The translations under genes and the position numbers were made by a program. From contig SCST01000497.1 of assembly GCA_004299465.1 (NCBI GenBank), positions 1-6,236 of the forward strand: DNA of 6,236 bases, written 5' to 3'. The notes beneath the pieces were generated by a model. It was not told the DNA's origin. It did no database searches and was given only the letters and a program-made list of their open reading frames with translations. Source of the DNA: Methylovulum sp. GTDB lineage: Bacteria; Pseudomonadota; Gammaproteobacteria; Methylococcales; Methylomonadaceae. Of the stretch, positions 1 to 3,646 are shown in pieces (position 1 is the first letter of the stretch; each line of letters begins with the position of its first letter).

Positions 1-198
1 GCCGGACCCAAAAACCAGGCTGCCGTCATTGAATCGACTTTTAAAAAGCTCGCGCAACAAAACCGCTCGGGCGTAGTATTTGAAGCCTTTTCAGAAGACT
101 GGAAACCCAGCAATGAAGGCAATTTTGGCCGTTTTTGGGGCTTGTGCCAAGGCGAACCGCCTTACCCCTGCAACAAGGAATTCTCGCGTCATCGATAA
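1..198 (+). CDS. C-terminal fragment of a probable family-17 glycoside hydrolase (beta-1,3-glucanase-like)
   Basis: This reading frame is open from the first base of the window and stops at TAA 196-198, giving the last 65 residues of a protein whose start lies outside. The fragment contains FEAFSEDWK at about residues 29-37 and GRFWGLCQG at about 46-54. This FEAF-x-E-x-WK ... G-x-x-WGL pattern is what I recognise from the last barrel strand and C-terminal end of family-17 glycoside hydrolases, which cleave or remodel beta-1,3-glucans. Two cysteines (in LCQG and YPCNK) near the end could form a disulfide if the protein is exported. The catalytic region is not in view, so enzyme activity, export and any fused glycosyltransferase or membrane domain cannot be judged. 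The assignment rests on a short C-terminal motif and is moderate. Confidence 0.6.
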   Translation, partial: AGPKNQAAVIESTFKKLAQQNRSGVVFEAFSEDWKPSNEGNFGRFWGLCQGEPPYPCNKEFSRHR

Positions 199-209
199 AA
201 CGCACCGTC

Positions 210-367
210 TAAGTTAGCCGCCAAAAGTTGTTTAACAAAATAAAAAACCATTTGTCTCCCTTATCTACCACGAAGGGCACGAAGATCACGAAGAAAAATA
301 TTAACTTCGTGTTCTTTGTGCCCTTCGTGGTGAAAAATAGGTTAAAAGACTTTTGAGCAACTACTTA
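210..367. repeat. Long imperfect palindrome with CACGAAG tandem units (MITE/REP-like element)
   Basis: The core is a hairpin with arms 267-293 and 305-331, 25 of 27 bases complementary, around an 11-base A/T loop (294-304). Each arm is a 9-bp tandem: CACGAAG starts at 269, 278 and 287 on the left arm, and is mirrored on the right. Further out, CAAAAGTTGTTTAAC (222-236) pairs with GTTAAAAGACTTTTG (341-355) with two mismatches. Beyond that, TAAG-TTAG at 210-217 faces CTACTTA at 361-367. The whole 158-base block can therefore fold on itself as two nested paired regions. It lies between two genes and contains no open frame of note. I read it as a dispersed palindromic repeat, possibly a non-autonomous transposon relative. 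No clear target duplication is visible beyond a possible TA. Confidence 0.6.
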
Positions 368-402
368 ATGATGGAAATACCGTTTTATCATCCTCTATCG
401 TT

Positions 403-411
403 TGATAGAAT
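403..411 (+). promoter_or_regulatory. Possible extended -10 promoter for the carboxypeptidase gene
   Basis: TGATAGAAT matches an extended -10 (TG-N-TATAAT) with one mismatch in the hexamer. No good -35 lies at the expected distance; the best alignment is T-rich DNA near 383. The site overlaps a small hairpin, TCTATC (394-399) with GATAGA (404-409) around a GTTT loop. Initiation near 418 would give a leader of about 66 bases. This is a weak call made on pattern alone. Confidence 0.25.
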
Positions 412-470
412 GTCGACCGGTACGTTGCGGCTTTCTTTAACACTCTCATGCCCTTCCCTGTTGTCGACCG
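411..470 (+). repeat. Pair of 9-bp direct repeats TGTCGACCG upstream of the carboxypeptidase gene
   Basis: TGTCGACCG occurs at 411-419 and again at 462-470, 51 bases apart (about five helical turns). Each copy contains the palindrome GTCGAC. The first copy sits where transcription would begin from the possible -10 element, and the second abuts the ribosome-binding site. The arrangement could be a paired operator, but it may be chance. Confidence 0.25.
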
Positions 471-474
471 AGAG
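470..474 (+). promoter_or_regulatory. Ribosome binding site deciding the carboxypeptidase start
   Basis: GAGAG lies 9 bases before GTG 484. The in-frame ATG at 490 would be 15 bases away, and the ATGs at 550 and 559 have no purine-rich site before them. This favours GTG 484 as the start, although it leaves a long polar stretch ahead of the signal sequence. Confidence 0.4.
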
Positions 475-483
475 TAACACGGC

Positions 484-1626
484 GTGAACATGGACAAACG
501 TAACGCTGTATCTTCCTTAGCGCCCGATTTTATTAAACGTCCTCAAAACATGACCCAGATGAAATTAATCCTGCTTATTTTAATGCCTCTGTGCTTATCC
601 CTGGCATCTGAAATAAGTTATGGCCGCCATGCCGCCATCCTTATCGACGCAGATAACGGCAGAATATTGCACGAAGTAGATGCCACCCATGCCTGGTATC
701 CCGCTTCCCTGACCAAGGTAATGACGCTCTATATGGCATTCAGCGCCTTAAGCCAGCGGCAAATCCAATTGCACGACAGCATGGCGGTTTCCCACCATGC
801 CTCACGCCAGCCTACCAGCAAACTCGGCTTAAGAGCGGGAGAACGTTTGACGGTCCAGGACGCCATTTTGGCGATCGTCACCCGCTCCGCGAATGATGCA
901 ACGGTTGTGCTTGCGGAATACCTGGGCGGTAATGAAGAAAATTTCGCCGCTAAAATGACGGCAAAAGCCCATGCATTAGGCATGTATGATACGCATTTTA
1001 TGAATGCAACAGGCCTTCCGCACCAATGGCAAGTCACTACGCCGCGCGACCTGGCTTTATTGGCATGGAAAATACGCCGTGATTTCCCCGATTTTTATCC
1101 CTTTTTCGCCGCACACAGTTTTTATTTCAGGGGGCAGGAATTACGCGGCATTAATAAATTCACCGCCGGTTATCCGGGTGCCGAAGGCATGAAAACCGGC
1201 TTCACTTGCGGCTCCGGCTATAATCTCATGTCTTCGGCACAGCAAAACGGCAAACGCCTTATCGGCGTCGTCATGGGAGGAATGACCAGCGCGGAGCGTT
1301 ATCAATTGATGACTAAAATGATGAATGACGGCTTCGCAGACAGCGTCGGTGTTTATCCTGAAAAATACGTTACCGCCTTACCCGGCAAGTTTGCCGGTAT
1401 TGCGCCTTATCAACTGGGCTGCGGGAAAGGCGCGCCCGCCCATTTAATGACCGCCGGCCTGGTTAAAAAAAGCCCCCATAAAAAACACGGCTCATCACAT
1501 CATCTCGCCAGTAAAAGCAAAAAAACGGCGAAGACTTATTACACCAGCAGCAAAAGCAAGAAATTCTCCAAGACTCAGTCAGCCAGCAAAAGCAAGCCCA
1601 GTAAAACCCGCTATCGCCGCTCATAG
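484..1626 (+). CDS. D-alanyl-D-alanine carboxypeptidase (PBP5/DacA-type, S11 family) with Lys/Ser-rich tail
   Basis: This is a serine DD-carboxypeptidase that removes the terminal D-Ala from peptidoglycan pentapeptides in the periplasm. All three penicillin-binding motifs are present with the expected spacing: SLTK at 75-78 (nucleophile S75), SAN at 135-137 and KTG at 237-239. They lie in typical family context (YPASLTKVMT, TRSANDAT, GAEGMKTGFT). A hydrophobic run at about 27-41 acts as the signal sequence. GTG 484 is chosen for its upstream GAGAG; ATG 490, 550 or 559 would shorten the polar lead-in, and 550 or 559 would give a more ordinary signal peptide. At 380 residues it is close to PBP5 length. 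However, the PBP5 C-terminal beta domain and amphipathic anchor are not recognisable. The end (about 328-380) is instead a basic, low-complexity tail of SKSKK-like units. The family is certain; the exact member (DacA, DacC, DacD or DacF type) cannot be assigned, so no symbol is given. Confidence 0.93.
   Translation: MNMDKRNAVSSLAPDFIKRPQNMTQMKLILLILMPLCLSLASEISYGRHAAILIDADNGRILHEVDATHAWYPASLTKVMTLYMAFSALSQRQIQLHDSMAVSHHASRQPTSKLGLRAGERLTVQDAILAIVTRSANDATVVLAEYLGGNEENFAAKMTAKAHALGMYDTHFMNATGLPHQWQVTTPRDLALLAWKIRRDFPDFYPFFAAHSFYFRGQELRGINKFTAGYPGAEGMKTGFTCGSGYNLMSSAQQNGKRLIGVVMGGMTSAERYQLMTKMMNDGFADSVGVYPEKYVTALPGKFAGIAPYQLGCGKGAPAHLMTAGLVKKSPHKKHGSSHHLASKSKKTAKTYYTSSKSKKFSKTQSASKSKPSKTRYRRS
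1510..1596 (+). repeat. Short repeats coding the SKSK units of the carboxypeptidase tail
   Basis: AGCAAAAGCAAG occurs at 1549-1560 and 1585-1596, with a variant AGTAAAAGCAAA at 1510-1521. All three are in frame and encode Ser-Lys-Ser-Lys. This suggests that the basic tail grew by duplication of a short unit. A tail like this could bind anionic cell-wall polymers or phospholipid head groups, which is inference. Confidence 0.55.
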
Positions 1627-1636
1627 CCCTTATTTG

Positions 1637-2137
1637 CTATTGATGTTCCAGATAGTTCGATAGGGCGAAACGTATCAGCAATAACGTCACCGAAACCGGA
1701 TATAGCAGGTAATGTTGCGGTAAACCCAAGCTCGCTAAAACGCCCAGCATGATCACCCACGGCTGGACTATATTATGTTTAGCGAGCGCTTGCATCTGGC
1801 GTAACGTTAGCGCATCCGTTTTATGGTCTTGATCGGTAAAAAACAGCTCGATAAACGCCGCCACAAAAACGAAATAAAGCGGAAAAAAGAAAAATATCGG
1901 CGAATCCTCATTAAACAACGATCGCCAATAAGCAAACCAGGCTATCAATACACTGCCGGCAAACACATCATGCCAGAGCTTGGCCGCTTTTTTTTTGAAC
2001 ATCATACCCGCTATGCCACTGACGGCTAACGCAAAACCACTATAAATGAATACCGGTTCATCCAGTATATTTAATAATGGACTGGACGTTTGCACCAAAA
2101 AGCACAAGGCAAGACTCAGGGCGATGAAAATAAACAT
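1637..2137 (-). CDS. Hypothetical small polytopic membrane protein
   Basis: I do not recognise this family. From ATG 2137 it has 166 residues with about six hydrophobic segments, at about 1-16, 27-47, 57-75, 80-100, 123-138 and 142-159. The longest polar loop (about 101-122) carries an acidic and basic stretch (TDQDHKTDALTLRQ). A KKK cluster follows segment 2, suggesting a cytoplasmic loop there. No catalytic or metal-binding motif stands out. ATG 2137 is preferred because GGTGA lies 5 bases before it. An in-frame GTG at 2146 would add three residues but has no ribosome-binding site. The gene converges on the carboxypeptidase gene, with only 10 bases between the stop codons and no visible terminator hairpin. 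Its 5' end faces the DnaA-box region. Length, hydrophobicity profile and clean ends support a real gene; function is unknown. Confidence 0.75.
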   Translation of the reverse strand: MFIFIALSLALCFLVQTSSPLLNILDEPVFIYSGFALAVSGIAGMMFKKKAAKLWHDVFAGSVLIAWFAYWRSLFNEDSPIFFFFPLYFVFVAAFIELFFTDQDHKTDALTLRQMQALAKHNIVQPWVIMLGVLASLGLPQHYLLYPVSVTLLLIRFALSNYLEHQ

Positions 2138-2192
2138 GGCAGTCACCGTAAACGTTTAAAACGGACATAAGCCCGAAAGCAGTTGATAATGT

Positions 2193-2201
2193 TTATGCAC
2201 A
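2193..2201 (+). promoter_or_regulatory. DnaA box (outlying)
   Basis: TTATGCACA matches the DnaA-box consensus TTWTNCACA exactly. It stands alone, about 55 bases ahead of the minus-strand membrane protein gene and on the other side of the AT-rich block from the four-box cluster. Confidence 0.5.
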
Positions 2202-2270
2202 GACTTTTTTTATTGCCGGTATTGGCTTCACAGAACTTGCAAAAATAGCCAATCACATCACAAATAAACA

Positions 2271-2283
2271 TAAGCAATTGATT
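2271..2283 (-). promoter_or_regulatory. Putative IHF binding site
   Basis: Read on the minus strand, the 13 bases are AATCAATTGCTTA, an exact match to the IHF consensus WATCAANNNNTTR. The site borders the 90% AT block. A near match with one mismatch lies at 2408-2420. The two share the 10-bp direct repeat AATTGATTAT (2276-2285 and 2413-2422), and so bracket the AT block and the main DnaA-box cluster. Confidence 0.45.
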
Positions 2284-2330
2284 ATTAATAAAATATATTT
2301 TTGTATAAAAATACTACAATTTAACAAACA
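2281..2330. other. AT-rich block, candidate DNA unwinding element
   Basis: Only 5 of 50 bases are G or C, and the first 20 contain none. The block lies between the IHF-type site and the clustered DnaA boxes, which is the relative order expected of a duplex-unwinding element. AT-rich promoter DNA would look similar. Confidence 0.45.
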
Positions 2331-2357
2331 GGCAAGTATTACCTTACCTTAGCGGCG

Positions 2358-2403
2358 TTATCCAGACCTTATGCACAAAGTTATCCACAGCTTGTGTGGA
2401 AAA
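2358..2403. promoter_or_regulatory. Cluster of four DnaA boxes
   Basis: The boxes are TTATCCAGA at 2358-2366 (one mismatch), TTATGCACA at 2369-2377 (exact), TTATCCACA at 2381-2389 (exact, the strongest known form), and TTTTCCACA at 2395-2403 on the minus strand (exact to TTWTNCACA). Three are on the same strand, with starts 11 and 12 bases apart, about one helical turn. DnaA molecules would therefore line up on one face of the helix. The last box is inverted. Confidence 0.65.
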
Positions 2404-2425
2404 ATGATAGGTAATTGATTATCTG

Positions 2426-2630
2426 GGTTTAAACGCCAAGGACAATCCTGAGCGCCTATAGTGATCATTAAAGCCGTGATAAAATTAAAGCTCACTTTAA
2501 GAATTAGAAAAAACCAGAATCGCATACCGCTCAAAAAAAAACCAGTTAACGGAACAAATGCGCCTTGTGGAGTCTACTCAATCAATACCTGACAAACAAA
2601 CAATTAATACCCATTCAATAAGCTATGTGT
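2426..2630. other. Gene-free leader DNA ahead of mlaA
   Basis: This is the remainder of the intergenic region between the DnaA-box cluster and the leader hairpin. It is A-rich, with runs of A at 2509-2514 and 2532-2541, and has the 8-bp palindrome GTTTAAAC at 2428-2435. A TAAAAT hexamer at 2480-2485 could be a -10 element but has no -35 partner. An in-frame ATG at 2558 is not a credible start. I see no RNA gene here. Confidence 0.4.
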
Positions 2631-2705
2631 GTTTCATAAATGCTTGCCGAACTCATTTAACGAAGACTGGCATTTCTAGTGCAAGCACTTATGAAACAAT
2701 TAATA
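2598..2705 (+). repeat. 12-bp direct repeats around the mlaA leader hairpin
   Basis: AAACAATTAATA occurs at 2598-2609 and 2694-2705. The copies lie on either side of most of the 17-bp inverted repeat, and the second overlaps its right arm by four bases. They could be remnants of an insertion or of duplication of the leader. Confidence 0.35.
2631..2697 (+). repeat. 17-bp inverted repeat (stem-loop) in the mlaA leader
   Basis: GTTTCATAAATGCTTGC at 2631-2647 pairs with GCAAGCACTTATGAAAC at 2681-2697, 16 of 17 bases, around a 33-base loop. No T run follows, so it is not an ordinary terminator. It ends 40 bases before the chosen mlaA start. In RNA it would form a stable 5'-UTR stem. As DNA it could be a protein-binding palindrome or a small palindromic repeat element. 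Confidence 0.6.
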
Positions 2706-2727
2706 TGAACGCCAACAAAAACACGAC

Positions 2728-2732
2728 GGGGA
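2728..2732 (+). promoter_or_regulatory. Ribosome binding site deciding the mlaA start
   Basis: GGGGA lies 5 bases before ATG 2738. The other in-frame ATGs at 2558 and 2705 lack a comparable site. The start at 2738 also puts the lipobox at a normal distance from the N terminus. Confidence 0.65.
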
Positions 2733-2737
2733 AAATC

Positions 2738-3640
2738 ATGGGACCACAAAAATCTATCAATACACCGCTATTAAGCAGCCTGGCTATAGCAATGCTGCTT
2801 GGAGGCTGTGCATCGGGCGCTGATCCGTGGAAAGGCTGGAATCACGGCGCCCAGTCATTTAACGATAGTCTCGATAAAGGTATTATAAAACCGCTGGCCA
2901 AGGGCTATCAGTGGGTAACGCCTGACGTCGTTGATAAGGGCGTAAGCAATTTTTTCAGTAATATTAACGATATTGGCGTAACCGTTAATGATTTGCTCCA
3001 GTTTAAAATCCTGCAAAGCGGCATGGATGCAAGCCGCTTGCTGGTTAATACAACGGTGGGCGTTGGCGGCGTCATGGATGTCGCGCAAATGATCGATTTA
3101 CCCAAACATCGCGAAGATTTCGGGCAGACCTTGGGATTCTGGGGCATGCCGTCAGGACCTTACCTGGTATTGCCGATTTTCGGTCCAAGCTCGCCCAGGG
3201 ATACCCTGGGCCTGGTCGGCGATGCCTTGCTCAATCCGCTAACCTATGTATCGTTTATTGGCGGCACCGCCGCCGGAGCCGCTACGGCAGGCTCCACGGT
3301 CGTTGATGTCGCTGATACCCGAGCCGATGCCATGGCAACGGAAAAAATTGTCGACGAAGCGTCTTCTGAAAAAGACCGCTATGAATTCGTTAAAAATGCT
3401 TACGAGCAACGCCGCGAATACCTGGTCAATGACGGCAACGTGCCTGACGATGAGAGTTTTGATCTTGAAGCCGAAGAGGCAGATGAGGTTGACGGCGTAA
3501 ATAAAACCATGACCACATCAAGCCAGGGAGCGACCGGTGCTCCGCAGATAAACCCGGCGACGCCATTAGCCGCTGATACCGCCAAATCGGCGCCTGTTAG
3601 CCGTCATGTCCTGGACTTGTCGGCACCTGAAGAAAAATAA
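2738..3640 (+). CDS. mlaA: MlaA (VacJ) outer-membrane phospholipid-removal lipoprotein
   Basis: MlaA is an outer-membrane lipoprotein that, with porins, extracts misplaced phospholipids from the outer leaflet. It hands them to MlaC for return to the inner membrane through the MlaFEDB transporter. From ATG 2738 the protein has 300 residues. The signal sequence ends in the lipobox LGGC (21-24, lipidated Cys24), with Ala at +2, which fits outer-membrane sorting. Family blocks follow in order: DPW...FND (29-43), SNFFSNIND (70-78), NDLLQFK (84-90), R-x-x-VNTTVGVGGVMDVA (100-116) and EDFGQTLGFWG (126-136). GPYLVLPIFGPSSPRD (140-155) completes the set and is the clearest signature. It is longer than E. 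coli MlaA because of an acidic tail (about 236-300), rich in D/E and then in A, T and P. The next gene starts 6 bases after the stop, so the two are probably co-transcribed. The start at 2558 would bury the signal sequence and is rejected. Confidence 0.95.
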   Translation: MGPQKSINTPLLSSLAIAMLLGGCASGADPWKGWNHGAQSFNDSLDKGIIKPLAKGYQWVTPDVVDKGVSNFFSNINDIGVTVNDLLQFKILQSGMDASRLLVNTTVGVGGVMDVAQMIDLPKHREDFGQTLGFWGMPSGPYLVLPIFGPSSPRDTLGLVGDALLNPLTYVSFIGGTAAGAATAGSTVVDVADTRADAMATEKIVDEASSEKDRYEFVKNAYEQRREYLVNDGNVPDDESFDLEAEEADEVDGVNKTMTTSSQGATGAPQINPATPLAADTAKSAPVSRHVLDLSAPEEK

Positions 3641-3646
3641 GCGCCG

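Larger units (their letters stand above)
2191..2425. other. oriC-like or DnaA-regulated region: DnaA boxes, IHF site and AT-rich unwinding block
   Basis: This part of the 600-base gene-free region has the parts expected of a bacterial replication origin or DnaA-titration locus. It holds a DnaA box at 2193, an IHF-consensus site at 2271, an unwinding-type block at 2281-2330 (45 of 50 bases A/T, the first 20 all A/T), and four DnaA-type boxes within 46 bases at 2358-2403. DnaA is known to bind such boxes, and IHF bends origin DNA beside them in enterobacteria. None of the usual origin neighbours (dnaA, dnaN, rpmH, mnmG, parAB) is in the window. A datA/DARS-like site, or DnaA control of the flanking genes, therefore remains possible. 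Few GATC sites are present (one at 2463), so SeqA/Dam control as in E. coli is unlikely. Confidence 0.5.

Noticed and set aside
269..293. CACGAAG tandem units as a CRISPR or minisatellite array
   Set aside because: Only three 9-bp units per arm are present, there are no unique spacers, and the units are mirrored, so an inverted repeat explains them better.
267..331. Strong hairpin as an intrinsic terminator for the glycoside hydrolase gene
   Set aside because: No T run follows on either strand, the stem is not GC-rich at its base, and the structure is part of a larger palindrome. It may still slow transcription, but it does not look like a standard terminator.
1627..1636. Bidirectional terminator between the convergent carboxypeptidase and membrane protein genes
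   Set aside because: Only 10 bases separate the stops, and I found no inverted repeat with T runs there or in the adjoining gene ends.
2678..2689. Small palindrome AGTGC-AA-GCACT in the mlaA leader
   Set aside because: A 5-bp stem with a 2-base loop is unlikely to fold, and it largely overlaps the right arm of the much stronger 17-bp inverted repeat.
2631..2697. Chromosome-partition parS site in the inverted repeat near the DnaA boxes
   Set aside because: The arms share GTTTCA with the start of a parS half-site, but the centre is 33 bases of loop instead of the compact 16-bp palindrome, so it does not match.
2558..2737. In-frame N-terminal extension of MlaA from ATG 2558 (60 extra residues)
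   Set aside because: It would bury the lipoprotein signal sequence deep inside the protein, has only a weak CGGA before it, and spans the 17-bp inverted repeat. ATG 2738 has a good ribosome-binding site and puts the lipobox Cys at residue 24.
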